The position numbers were made by a program, and so were the translations under genes. Below, piece by piece: positions 7,521 through 14,050 of a stretch of 14,147 bases of DNA. Origin of the DNA: Aphodomonas sp964553125 (lineage in GTDB: Bacteria > Bacillota > Clostridia > Christensenellales > Aristaeellaceae); the NCBI GenBank assembly GCA_964553125.1, contig CAZKJW010000059.1:1-14147 (forward strand), given 5' to 3'. The stretch's first letter is position 1. Every line of letters starts with the position of its first letter. Below the pieces are notes generated by a model that saw only the letters and a list, made by a program, of their open reading frames with translations, had not been told where the DNA came from and searched no databases.

Positions 7521-7534
7521 AATTTTATCTTGCA
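7510..7534. promoter_or_regulatory. Inverted repeat over the surE stop and the next -35 box
   Basis: TGCAAGAT (7510-7517) and ATCTTGCA (7527-7534) are perfect inverted 8-mers separated by 9 bases. They span the surE stop and run into the -35 box of the following promoter. Without a T-tract after it, this is a poor terminator; an operator for the downstream RpiR-type regulator is the more attractive reading, but that is inference. Confidence 0.5.
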
Positions 7535-7558
7535 TTCCAGATCATTCGTTGTTATAAT
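7530..7558 (+). promoter_or_regulatory. Sigma-A promoter for the RpiR regulator
   Basis: TTGCAT (7530-7535), a 17-bp spacer and consensus TATAAT (7553-7558) preceded by an extended TGT. The start is expected near 7565, giving a leader of about 29 bases that contains the ribosome site GGGGGA. Confidence 0.85.
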
Positions 7559-7593
7559 GATGCCAATCATATGAAATCGGGGGACATTGTCTC

Positions 7594-8460
7594 ATGCAGG
7601 ATATGGCGGATCTGATTCATCGTCTGAATCAGTCGGGCAAGCGTCTGAGCAAGGGCCATCGCAAAATTGCCGATTACATCGTGCAGCACTATGACAAAGC
7701 GGTTTTCATGACGGCTTCCACGCTGGGCGAAAGCGTCGGCGTGAGCGAATCGACAGTGGTGCGCTTCGCCGGAGCGCTGGGCTATGAAGGCTATCCGCAG
7801 CTTCAGCGCGCAATGCAGGAGCTTGTCCGTCATCGCCTCACGGCGTCGCAGCGCTTTGAAATGGCGACGGAACTGCGTCAGGAAGAAGTGCTTCAAACCG
7901 TGCTGCGCACCGACATGCAGAACATCCGCTCCACTATCGAGGGCATCGACGAAAAGGTTTTCCAGAGCGTCGTCAGCCGCATCGTGAATGCAAAGAGCAT
8001 CTACGTCGTCGGCGTGCGCTCGGCCTCCATGCTGGCCAACTTCCTTGCGTATTATCTGCATTTCGTCTTTAACGACGTGCATCTGCCCACCGACATGTCC
8101 GTGGATATTTTCGAGCAGATCAGCCGCATCGGGCCGGACGACGTGCTCATCGGCATCAGCTTTCCGCGCTATTCGCGCCGCACGCTGGAAGCGATGAACT
8201 TCGCGCGTTCGCGCGGCGCGCAGGTGATCGGAATCTCCGACGGCCCCATGTCGCCCTTGGTGGACGCTTCCGACGAATGCCTCATCGCTTCGACCGATAT
8301 GGCTTCGTTCGTCGATTCGCTCGCCGCGCCGCTCTCGCTGATCAACGCGCTGATCGTCGCCATCGGGCTGGAGCGCAAGGAAGAACTGAGCGAACACTTC
8401 CGCCAGCTGGAAAGCATCTGGCAGCAGAACCACATCTATCTGGAGAGAGATAAAACGTGA
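7594..8460 (+). CDS. RpiR/MurR-family transcriptional regulator (HTH + SIS domain)
   Basis: The product is 288 residues. The N-terminal HTH_6 domain (KRLSKGHRKIADYIVQHYDKA, then ASTLGESVGVSESTVVRFAG at about 42-60) has the typical SESTVVRF recognition helix. A C-terminal SIS domain (about 125-260) binds phosphorylated sugars in this family: IYVVGVRSASMLANFLAYYL, then DDVLIGISFPRYSRRTLEAM and GAQVIGISDGPMSPL. These regulators usually sense a sugar phosphate and control its catabolic genes. No sugar genes lie next to it; the nearest candidates are the coupled flavoprotein and the glycerol-phosphate unit downstream. The ATG is preceded by GGGGGAC. It has its own strong promoter. Confidence 0.93.
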   Translation: MQDMADLIHRLNQSGKRLSKGHRKIADYIVQHYDKAVFMTASTLGESVGVSESTVVRFAGALGYEGYPQLQRAMQELVRHRLTASQRFEMATELRQEEVLQTVLRTDMQNIRSTIEGIDEKVFQSVVSRIVNAKSIYVVGVRSASMLANFLAYYLHFVFNDVHLPTDMSVDIFEQISRIGPDDVLIGISFPRYSRRTLEAMNFARSRGAQVIGISDGPMSPLVDASDECLIASTDMASFVDSLAAPLSLINALIVAIGLERKEELSEHFRQLESIWQQNHIYLERDKT

Positions 8461-9659
8461 AAAATACCGTCTCTGTTATCGGTGGGGGCCCGGCCGGGAT
8501 GGCCGCGGCCCTTTTTGCGGCGCGTGCCGGCGCGCACGTCGTCCTGCTTGAAAAAAACGAAAAACTGGGCAAGAAGCTGTACATCACGGGCAAGGGACGC
8601 TGCAACGTCACCAGCGCCGCCGAGAACCTGATGAACCACATTCCGCGCAACCCGCGCTTCCTCTACAGCGCGTTCGCATGCTTCTCCCCCGCCGATCTGC
8701 GCGAGCTTCTTGAGGCCTACGGCTGCCCCACGAAGGAAGAACGCGGCGAACGCGTTTTCCCCGTGAGCGAAAAGGCGAGCGACGTCACCCGCGCGCTTGA
8801 ACGCGCGCTGCGCGAGGCGGGCGTAGAAATTCGCCTGAACGCGTCGGTCGCCTCGGTGGAGCCGCTTCTGCGGCAGGGCGCCGTCGTTGTGGCGACGGGC
8901 GGGCTTTCCTACCCCTCGACCGGCTCGACCGGCGACGGATACCGCTTCGCAGAAGCAAGCGGCCATTCGCTCGTCACGCCCAAGCCCTCGCTGATCCCGC
9001 TGGAAACGCGCGAGCAGTGGCCCAAATCGCTTCAGGGGCTGAGCCTGAAAAACGTCACGCTGCGCGCCGAAGTTAAAGGAAAAAAGCGCTTTGAGGAGCA
9101 GGGCGAAATGCTCTTCACGCACTTTGGCATCTCCGGCCCGCTGACGCTTTCCATGAGCAGCCACATCGCCGACGACGCGCCCGAATCGGTTCGCGTGACG
9201 CTCGACATGAAGCCCGCGCTCAGCGTTGAACAGCTCGAAGCGCGGCTGCAGCGCGAATTCGACGCAAACCCGCGCAAACGCGTCGCAGGCATTCTGCCGC
9301 TGCTTCTGCCCGCGCGCATGGCCGATATTTTTCCGGCGCTGTGCGCCGTCAATGGCGAAACCCTCTGCGCGCAGGTCTCCCGCGCCGACCGGCGGAGAAT
9401 TGCGGAAACGCTCAAGAAAATCCTGCTCACCGTCAAGGGCGCGCGTCCCATTGACGAGGCGATCATCACGCGCGGCGGCGTGCCGGTCAGCGAGGTCTCC
9501 CCGCGCGACATGATGAGCAAAAAGCGCCCCGGCCTGTTCTTTGCCGGCGAAGTGCTCGACGTGGACGGCCACACCGGCGGCTTTAACCTGCAAATTGCGT
9601 TCTCCACCGGCGCGCTCGCCGGAAAAAGCGCCGCCGCATGGCAGGAAAATATCGAATAA
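8457..9659 (+). CDS. HI0933/YhiN-family flavoprotein (NAD(P)/FAD-dependent oxidoreductase)
   Basis: The product is 400 residues beginning with GTG, which overlaps the regulator stop as GTGA, so the pair is coupled. Motifs are the dinucleotide fold VIGGGPAG (7-14), GKKLYITGKGRCNVT (38-52), ATGGLSYPSTGSTGDGY, the FTHFGISGP segment, and the terminal FAGEVLDVDGHTGGFNLQ flavin-binding block. These define the HI0933-like family, FAD proteins of unsettled physiological role and often called 'aminoacetone oxidase family'. Length is normal (about 400-410) and nothing is missing. Being coupled to an RpiR regulator is an uncommon context, so the pairing may be regulatory or incidental. Confidence 0.92.
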   Translation: MKNTVSVIGGGPAGMAAALFAARAGAHVVLLEKNEKLGKKLYITGKGRCNVTSAAENLMNHIPRNPRFLYSAFACFSPADLRELLEAYGCPTKEERGERVFPVSEKASDVTRALERALREAGVEIRLNASVASVEPLLRQGAVVVATGGLSYPSTGSTGDGYRFAEASGHSLVTPKPSLIPLETREQWPKSLQGLSLKNVTLRAEVKGKKRFEEQGEMLFTHFGISGPLTLSMSSHIADDAPESVRVTLDMKPALSVEQLEARLQREFDANPRKRVAGILPLLLPARMADIFPALCAVNGETLCAQVSRADRRRIAETLKKILLTVKGARPIDEAIITRGGVPVSEVSPRDMMSKKRPGLFFAGEVLDVDGHTGGFNLQIAFSTGALAGKSAAAWQENIE

Positions 9660-9674
9660 TCTCCTGCAAACCTA

Positions 9675-9703
9675 TTGACAACGCACGCAAAAAATGCAAC
9701 AAT
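9675..9703 (+). promoter_or_regulatory. Promoter of the glycerol-phosphate dehydrogenase unit
   Basis: Consensus TTGACA (9675-9680), a 17-bp spacer ending in TGC (extended -10), and AACAAT (9698-9703). The -10 is weak, but the extended motif compensates. The start is expected near 9710, about 96 bases before the first ATG. Confidence 0.7.
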
Positions 9704-9730
9704 AGTGCCTGTTGAGGCAGAGAGTGAGAG

Positions 9731-9779
9731 AGCCAAGATGATGAGCCCTTGGAGGGGCTTTGTTGTCTTGGCTTTTTAT
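9731..9779 (+). terminator. Intrinsic-terminator hairpin in the 5' leader (probable attenuator)
   Basis: AGCCAAGA (9731-9738) pairs perfectly with TCTTGGCT (9766-9773). Inside it AGCCC (9744-9748) pairs with GGGCT (9755-9759). A TTTTT run and TATA follow directly. A short hairpin TGCCT-GTTG-AGGCA lies at 9706-9719 just upstream, separated by a GAGAG-rich spacer. The hairpin sits between promoter and first gene, so transcripts should stop here unless rescued. In Bacillus, glp genes are controlled this way by the antiterminator GlpP; applying that model here is inference. Confidence 0.75.
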
Positions 9780-9805
9780 ATGCCAAACGAATGGGAGGAA
9801 ACGGA

Positions 9806-11242
9806 ATGCTGTATGATGTGCTTGTGATCGGCGGCGGCGTGACCGGCTGCGCAATTCTCCGCCAGCTTTCGCGGAAAAAGCTGAACGTGGCGCTGGCCGA
9901 GGCCAAAGAGGACGTGGCCATGGGTTCTTCCCGCGCCAACAGCGCGATTGTCCACGCGGGCTACGACGCTGCGCCGGGAACGCTGATGGCGCTGCTGAAC
10001 GTGCGCGGCAACGCGCTGTACGATCAGTGGTGCGAGGAGCTTGAAGTGCCGCTGAAGCGGTGCGGTTCGCTCGTTGTCGCCTTCAACGAAGAAGAAGAAA
10101 AAGAGCTGAAAAAGCTGTATGAGCGCGGCCTTGAAAACGGCGTGCCCGGCATGGAGATTGTCTCCGGCGAAAAGGCGCGCGAGCTGGAGCCGCAGCTCTC
10201 CGCCGACGTTACGGCGGCGCTGTGGGCTGCGACCGGCGGCATCTGCTGCCCCTATCAGCTGACCATCGCCTGCGCCGAAAACGCCAAAGCCAACGGCGCG
10301 GAGATTCTCGTGGACGCGCCCGTGACCGGCATTGAAAAAACCGAAAACGGCTACCGCGTTTCCCTCGGCGACGGCAAGACCGTCGAAGCGCGCTATGTGG
10401 TCAACGCAGCCGGCGTGTTCGCCGACGACGTCGCCCGCATGGTCGGCGACGACAGCTTCACCATCCATGGCCGCAAGGGCGAATACATGCTCATGGATCA
10501 CTCCGCCAACCTGATGACGCGCGTGATCTTCCAGACGCCGAGCAAGATGGGCAAGGGCATCCTCGTCAGCCCGACCGTTGACAACAACGTCTTCGCCGGC
10601 CCCACCGCCAAGGATGTGGAAGACAAGCTCGACACCGAGACCACGGACGAGGGCGTTGCCGAACTGAAAAAGATGTCGCTCAAGTCTGTGCCGACGCTGA
10701 ACCTGCGTCAGGTCATCACCTCGTTCGCAGGCGTGCGCGCCCAGCCTTCCACGGGCGATTTCATCCTGCGCGAAAGCGAAACCGCGCCGCACTTCATCCA
10801 TGCCGCCGGCATCTGCTCGCCCGGTCTGACGAGCGCTCCCGCCATCGCGGATTATATCGTGGACGTGCTTGCCAAGGCGGGTCTCGTCATGGAAGACAAG
10901 CCGGACTTTGAACCCCATCGCGCGGCCATCCGCCGTTTCGCCGAAATGACGAACGAAGAGCGCGCCGCCGCCATCGCGGAAAACCCGCGCTACGGCCGCA
11001 TCATCTGCCGCTGCGAAACGATCACCGAAGCGGAGATCGTCGAGGCGATTCACCGCGGCGCCCGTTCCATCGACGGCGTCAAGCGCCGCACGCGCGCCGG
11101 TATGGGGCGCTGCCAGGGCGGCTTCTGCTCCCCGCGCGTGATGGAGCTGCTCTCCCGCGAAACCGGAATGCCCATGGAAACGCTCACCAAATTCGGCGGC
11201 AAGTCGAATCTCCTTTTCGGAAAACTCAAGGAGGTGCATTGA
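9806..11242 (+). CDS. GlpA-like FAD-dependent glycerol-3-phosphate dehydrogenase with BFD-type Fe-S domain
   Basis: The product is 478 residues. A DAO-type FAD domain opens with YDVLVIGGGVTGCAILRQLS (3-22) and continues with SSRANSAIVHAGYD and VVNAAGVFADDVARM. The C-terminus is a BFD-like [2Fe-2S] domain with cysteines at 401, 403, 436 and 441 (CRC, then GRCQGGFC). This is the layout of anaerobic GlpA and of related L-2-hydroxyglutarate-oxidase-like proteins. The following FAD protein and DUF1667 protein favour the anaerobic glycerol-3-phosphate dehydrogenase assignment: glycerol 3-phosphate oxidised to dihydroxyacetone phosphate. The frame is open to 9749, but that lies in the leader hairpin. 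The ATG at 9806 has GGGAGGA in front and starts the Rossmann strand. GlpK and GlpF are not in view. Confidence 0.87.
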   Translation: MLYDVLVIGGGVTGCAILRQLSRKKLNVALAEAKEDVAMGSSRANSAIVHAGYDAAPGTLMALLNVRGNALYDQWCEELEVPLKRCGSLVVAFNEEEEKELKKLYERGLENGVPGMEIVSGEKARELEPQLSADVTAALWAATGGICCPYQLTIACAENAKANGAEILVDAPVTGIEKTENGYRVSLGDGKTVEARYVVNAAGVFADDVARMVGDDSFTIHGRKGEYMLMDHSANLMTRVIFQTPSKMGKGILVSPTVDNNVFAGPTAKDVEDKLDTETTDEGVAELKKMSLKSVPTLNLRQVITSFAGVRAQPSTGDFILRESETAPHFIHAAGICSPGLTSAPAIADYIVDVLAKAGLVMEDKPDFEPHRAAIRRFAEMTNEERAAAIAENPRYGRIICRCETITEAEIVEAIHRGARSIDGVKRRTRAGMGRCQGGFCSPRVMELLSRETGMPMETLTKFGGKSNLLFGKLKEVH

Positions 11243-11243
11243 A

Positions 11244-12494
11244 ATGAAGCGCACAATTGACGTTGCGATCATCGGCGGCGGCCCGGCCGGCCTTGCGGCG
11301 GCGCTGAAGGCCAGCGAAGCCGGCGCGAAGGTGCTCGTGCTTGAGCGCGACACGCAGCCTGGCGGCATTCTCCAGCAGTGCATCCATAACGGCTTTGGCC
11401 TCCACTATTTCGGCGAAGAGCTGACCGGCCCCGAATACGCCGGCAGGTTCCTTGCGAAAGTGATGCAGGATGAAAACATCGAAATCATCTGCGATGCAAT
11501 GGTGCTCTCCTTCACGGAAGACCGGCACATCGTGGCTGTCAGCAGCAAATACGGCCTCATCGAGGTCGAAGCGGGCGCCGTCGTGCTGGCGATGGGCTGC
11601 CGCGAGCGCACGCGCGGCGCGCTGAACATCCCCGGAAGCCGTCCTGCGGGCGTGTTCACGGCGGGCTGTGCGCAGCGTCTGGTCAACCTGGAAGGCTATA
11701 TGCCCGGCCGCGAGTGCGTGATTCTCGGCTCCGGCGATATCGGCCTGATCATGGCGCGCCGCATGACGTGGGAAGGCGCAAAGGTGAAGCTGGTGGCCGA
11801 GCTGATGCCCTACTCCAGCGGCCTGAACCGCAACATCGTGCAGTGCCTGCAGGATAACAACATCCCGCTCAAGTTCAACACCACGGTCGTCAAGATTCAC
11901 GGCCGCGAGCGCGTGGAAGCGGTGACGGTCGCCTCGGTCGATCCGGCGACGCGTATGCCGATCCCCGGCACGGAAGAAACCATCCCGTGCGACACGCTGC
12001 TGCTGTCCGTCGGCCTGCTGCCTGAAAACGAGCTGACCCGTCAGGCGGGCGTGCAGATGGACATGATCACCAGCGGCGCGGTTGTTGACGAAACGCGCCA
12101 GACGAGCATCCCCGGCGTGTATGCGTGCGGCAACGTGCTGCATGTGCACGATCTGGTTGACAACGTCAGCCACGAAGCCGAGGTGGCCGGCACGGCCGCA
12201 GCGCGCTTCGCGCTGGAAGGAACCGTCACCACGCCCGCGTGCAAGGTCATCCCCGAAGGCGGCGTGCGCTATGTGGTGCCGCAGGTGCTCTCCACCGGCG
12301 CAGCCGGCAAAATCGACCTGTACTTCCGCGTCGGCAACGCCTACAAGCCTGCCCGCCTGACCGTGACCTGCGGCGACACCGTGCTGGTCAACCGCAAGAA
12401 GCAGGTCATGACCCCCGGCGAAATGGAAAAGATCACCATCGATGCGACCGGCCTTACCGGCGACGTGCATGTGCGCGTGGAAAAGGAGGCGTGA
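11244..12494 (+). CDS. Pyridine-nucleotide-disulfide-type FAD oxidoreductase partnering the GlpA-like protein
   Basis: The product is 416 residues with two nucleotide folds: VAIIGGGPAGLAAA (7-20) for FAD and VILGSGDIGLIMA (159-171) for a second dinucleotide. A conserved QQCIHNGFGLHYFGEELTGP stretch is at 44-63, and a YACGNVLHVHDLVDNVS block marks the flavin end. It probably transfers electrons between the dehydrogenase flavin and NAD(P) or another carrier. The gene starts one base after the preceding stop, with its AAGGAGG inside that gene, and is followed 3 bases later by the DUF1667 gene. This conserved three-gene order suggests one enzyme complex. The partner role is inference from order and family. 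Confidence 0.88.
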   Translation: MKRTIDVAIIGGGPAGLAAALKASEAGAKVLVLERDTQPGGILQQCIHNGFGLHYFGEELTGPEYAGRFLAKVMQDENIEIICDAMVLSFTEDRHIVAVSSKYGLIEVEAGAVVLAMGCRERTRGALNIPGSRPAGVFTAGCAQRLVNLEGYMPGRECVILGSGDIGLIMARRMTWEGAKVKLVAELMPYSSGLNRNIVQCLQDNNIPLKFNTTVVKIHGRERVEAVTVASVDPATRMPIPGTEETIPCDTLLLSVGLLPENELTRQAGVQMDMITSGAVVDETRQTSIPGVYACGNVLHVHDLVDNVSHEAEVAGTAAARFALEGTVTTPACKVIPEGGVRYVVPQVLSTGAAGKIDLYFRVGNAYKPARLTVTCGDTVLVNRKKQVMTPGEMEKITIDATGLTGDVHVRVEKEA

Positions 12495-12497
12495 GCA

Positions 12498-12866
12498 ATG
12501 AGCGAAGTTCGTGAAATGACCTGTATCTCCTGCCCGATGGGCTGCCGTCTGACCGCCACCCGCGACGACGCGGGCAACGTAACCGTCACCGGCTTCACCT
12601 GCAAGCGCGGCGAAGTGTACGGCACGCAGGAATTCACCTGCCCGATGCGCACCGTGACCAGCTCCGTGCGCGTGGAAGGCGGCGTGCGCGCCGTCTGCTC
12701 CGTGAAGACGATCAACACCGTGCCGAAGGCGAAAATTGGCGAAGTGCTGGAAGCCATCGCTGCCTGCAAGGCCGCCGCACCCCTCGCCATCGGCGATGTC
12801 GTGATTGAAAACATCGCCGGAACCGGCGTGAACCTTGTCGCCACGAGCAACTGCGCCGCGAAATAA
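12498..12866 (+). CDS. DUF1667 cysteine-rich protein
   Basis: The product is 122 residues with a metal- or Fe-S-binding pattern: CISCPMGC (C9, C12, C16), then C35 in GFTCKRG and C48 in FTCPMR. A conserved VRVEGG...VCSVKT segment and a C-terminal half with few polar motifs follow. This is the DUF1667 family, regularly the third gene after GlpA-like and FAD proteins in anaerobes. It may take the electron-transfer place that GlpC fills in enterobacteria, but that role is inferred. AAAAGGAGG of the previous gene's end serves as its ribosome site. It is the last gene before a strong terminator. Confidence 0.9.
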   Translation: MSEVREMTCISCPMGCRLTATRDDAGNVTVTGFTCKRGEVYGTQEFTCPMRTVTSSVRVEGGVRAVCSVKTINTVPKAKIGEVLEAIAACKAAAPLAIGDVVIENIAGTGVNLVATSNCAAK

Positions 12867-12893
12867 CAAGCCGCGCTTTTACTCAGGACATGC

Positions 12894-12929
12894 AACCGCC
12901 CGAACGCGAAGTTCGGGCGGTTCTTTTAT
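12894..12929 (+). terminator. Strong intrinsic terminator of the glycerol-phosphate unit
   Basis: AACCGCCCGAAC (12894-12905), loop GCGAA, then GTTCGGGCGGTT (12911-12922): a perfect 12-bp stem followed by CTTTTAT. A third copy of AACCGCCC at 12937-12944 can pair with the descending arm instead, so an alternative hairpin is possible. On the minus strand no T-run follows, so it is a plus-strand terminator. Confidence 0.93.
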
Positions 12930-12975
12930 AAAACGAAACCGCCCTGCTGGATGGCTGGACGGTGGTTGTTGGGTT

Positions 12976-13173
12976 TTATACATGCTCGCCGGGTTCCAGA
13001 CGGGCGTGGATTGCGGCGCATCTGCGCATATAGGCTTTCGCAGATTTGGAACAATGCAATTCAATGTATTCGTCAAGATCTGGAGTTTCTTCATCAGACA
13101 AGGCATACCATTCGGCTAGAAGACGTTCACCTTCCGCTTCAACTTCTGGCGGCGCAACCATTCTGAAATTCAT
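12976..13173 (-). CDS. Small acidic protein, paralogue of the gene at 13261-13476
   Basis: The product is 65 residues and I recognise no family. It is acidic, rich in Glu, with no signal peptide or membrane segment. Two blocks, ERLLAEWYAL (16-25) and CAAIHARLEPGE (52-63), are shared almost exactly with the 71-residue protein encoded just upstream on the same strand; identity is more than half over the whole length. The ATG lies one base after the TGA of a peptidase-remnant frame, the same spacing seen for its paralogue. The ribosome site is weak (GAAAGGTG), so expression may be poor. A small partner or immunity-like protein of the neighbouring effector is a guess from position only. Confidence 0.7.
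   Translation of the reverse strand: MNFRMVAPPEVEAEGERLLAEWYALSDEETPDLDEYIELHCSKSAKAYMRRCAAIHARLEPGEHV
12984..13020. repeat. 37-bp direct repeat, copy 1
   Basis: This segment matches 13269-13305 at 36 of 37 positions (one C/T difference), 285 bases apart. It encodes the C-terminal IHA-LEPGE region of both small paralogues. The rest of the two genes has diverged much more at the DNA level. Confidence 0.93.
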
Positions 13174-13174
13174 G

Positions 13175-13258
13175 TCATCTCACACCTTTCGAAATGGTTT
13201 TAAGGATATTCTCCGTAAGCACATTACTACTTCCAGCAACAAATTTTTCGATTGCGAA
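13175..13258 (-). pseudogene. Remnant of a metallopeptidase-like C-terminus (27 codons)
   Basis: The frame FAIEKFVAGSSNVLTENILK...GVR-stop aligns without gaps to the last 25 or so residues of the decayed peptidase at 13478 (YSVENATIGIQSALANKILE...). E, G, L, I and L are identical, and Y/F, S/A, V/I, V/I and R/K are conservative changes. It ends in TGA, then one C, then the ATG of the 65-residue gene, as the larger copy ends in TAA, one C and the GTG of the 71-residue gene. It has no start of its own and is read as the scar of a tandem duplication. Confidence 0.6.
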
Positions 13259-13260
13259 AT

Positions 13261-13476
13261 TCACACGCGCTCGCCGGGTTCCAGATGGGCGTGGATTGCG
13301 GCGCACATCTTATCATAATCACGGAGTGCTTTTGAGCCATGCTGTTTGCAATATGCGTCAAAGTCGTTATCTTCTGTGATAATATCATTGGGGTCGCCCA
13401 GCGAATACCATTCAGCAAGCAAGCGCTCGACCTCTTTTACGACTTTTGGCGGCGCTGGTGGCATCTTAAAATGCAC
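13261..13476 (-). CDS. Small acidic protein following the decayed metallopeptidase
   Basis: The product is 71 residues and the family is unknown to me. It starts with GTG at 13476, chosen because AAGGAGG lies 7 bases upstream. The ribosome site sits inside the end of the upstream pseudogene, whose TAA is one base before the GTG. Blocks ERLLAEWYSL (17-26) and CAAIHAHLEPGE (58-69) are shared with the 65-residue paralogue at 12976. The middle (29-45) holds four extra residues (about PNDI) and is the most divergent part. It has no membrane segment. Tight coupling to the peptidase-like gene suggests the two once worked as a pair. The good ribosome site suggests this copy is still translated. Confidence 0.75.
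   Translation of the reverse strand: MHFKMPPAPPKVVKEVERLLAEWYSLGDPNDIITEDNDFDAYCKQHGSKALRDYDKMCAAIHAHLEPGERV
13269..13305. repeat. 37-bp direct repeat, copy 2
   Basis: Partner of the repeat at 12984-13020 with one mismatch. It lies in the C-terminal coding part of the 71-residue gene. Confidence 0.93.
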
Positions 13477-13477
13477 G

Positions 13478-14044
13478 TTATTTCCTCCTTACTATTTCGA
13501 GAATCTTATTCGCTAATGCGCTTTGTATACCTATCGTTGCATTTTCAACAGAATAAGCCAATACTTCACGCAAATCATTAGCGTCCTTTATGTTATCAAT
13601 TCTGATTGCCCACAATGTCTCATCTTTTACCGCAACGTTATTCGCACTCAACCTCAATTCCTTGAGCGCCTGCTTATACGCCTTTTCGGCAACATACCCG
13701 CTCACATGGTCGTAATAGCGCGTCAATTCATGCACCATGGTGCTACACGCATCGTTCGGGGCTTTGCAATACTTGCTGGAAAGCGTCAACGTGCGATAGG
13801 TTTCGCTGTACAAGCCCTTCGCTCCCTCTGCGCTGCCAAACGCAATCTTCTGCGGCAATTCTTACAGCCCGAATAGCTTTTTCGCCTTGCGGATACTTTC
13901 CGCCGCTCGTTCCTGCGCTTTTACCGGCATCCTCACAAAAGAATCAATATCAATCGGCGAACATTCATCGCCCCACCTATCACGATATCGGAATTCTTGC
14001 GCGATTTCTTCTGCTTTTTCTCCACGCTCTCCCCGTTATTTCAT
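13478..14044 (-). pseudogene. Decayed zincin-like metallopeptidase, phage-type or polymorphic-toxin-like
   Basis: On the minus strand one frame from the ATG at 14044 is coding-like throughout but is broken by TAA at codon 3 (14036-14038) and codon 61 (13862-13864). Between the stops it reads EKAEEIAQEFRYRDRWGDE...AAESIRKAKKLFGL. After the second stop it continues ELPQKIAFGSAEGAKGLYS and MVHELTRYYDHVSGY, ending in REVLAYSVENA. HELTR sits where zincins have HExxH (codons 105-109); CAC to CGC would explain the Arg, and an AYSVE glutamate could be the third ligand. The second part (13478-13858) is open from a TTG and could give 126 residues, but no ribosome site is seen. Resemblance to metallopeptidase domains on phage head proteins and toxins is pattern-based. 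Composition is AT-richer than the left 12.9 kb. Confidence 0.6.
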
Positions 14045-14050
14045 TCTTAT

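Noticed and set aside
7566..7575. TCATATGA core near the RpiR transcription start, resembling the centre of the Crp-type palindrome
   Set aside because: Only the 8-bp centre matches; the TGTCT/AGACA arms are missing, and it is the arms that would carry specificity.
9749..9805. An upstream ATG at 9749 for the GlpA-like gene
   Set aside because: It lies inside the leader terminator hairpin and adds residues unrelated to the family. The ATG at 9806 has a good ribosome site and starts the Rossmann fold.
11226..12869. A 547-codon minus-strand open frame opposite the FAD and DUF1667 genes, and a similar one at 9776-11383
   Set aside because: Both are His/Ala/Gly/Arg-rich translations typical of antisense frames in high-GC DNA. 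The plus-strand genes have intact cofactor motifs and ribosome sites.
12976..13305. The pair of 37-bp repeats as a CRISPR array
   Set aside because: There are only two copies, 285 bases apart, and both lie inside paralogous coding sequence.
13523..13876. A 117-codon plus-strand open frame over the decayed peptidase
   Set aside because: It shows no domain or ribosome site, and the minus strand has the better-supported frame with homology to the remnant next door.
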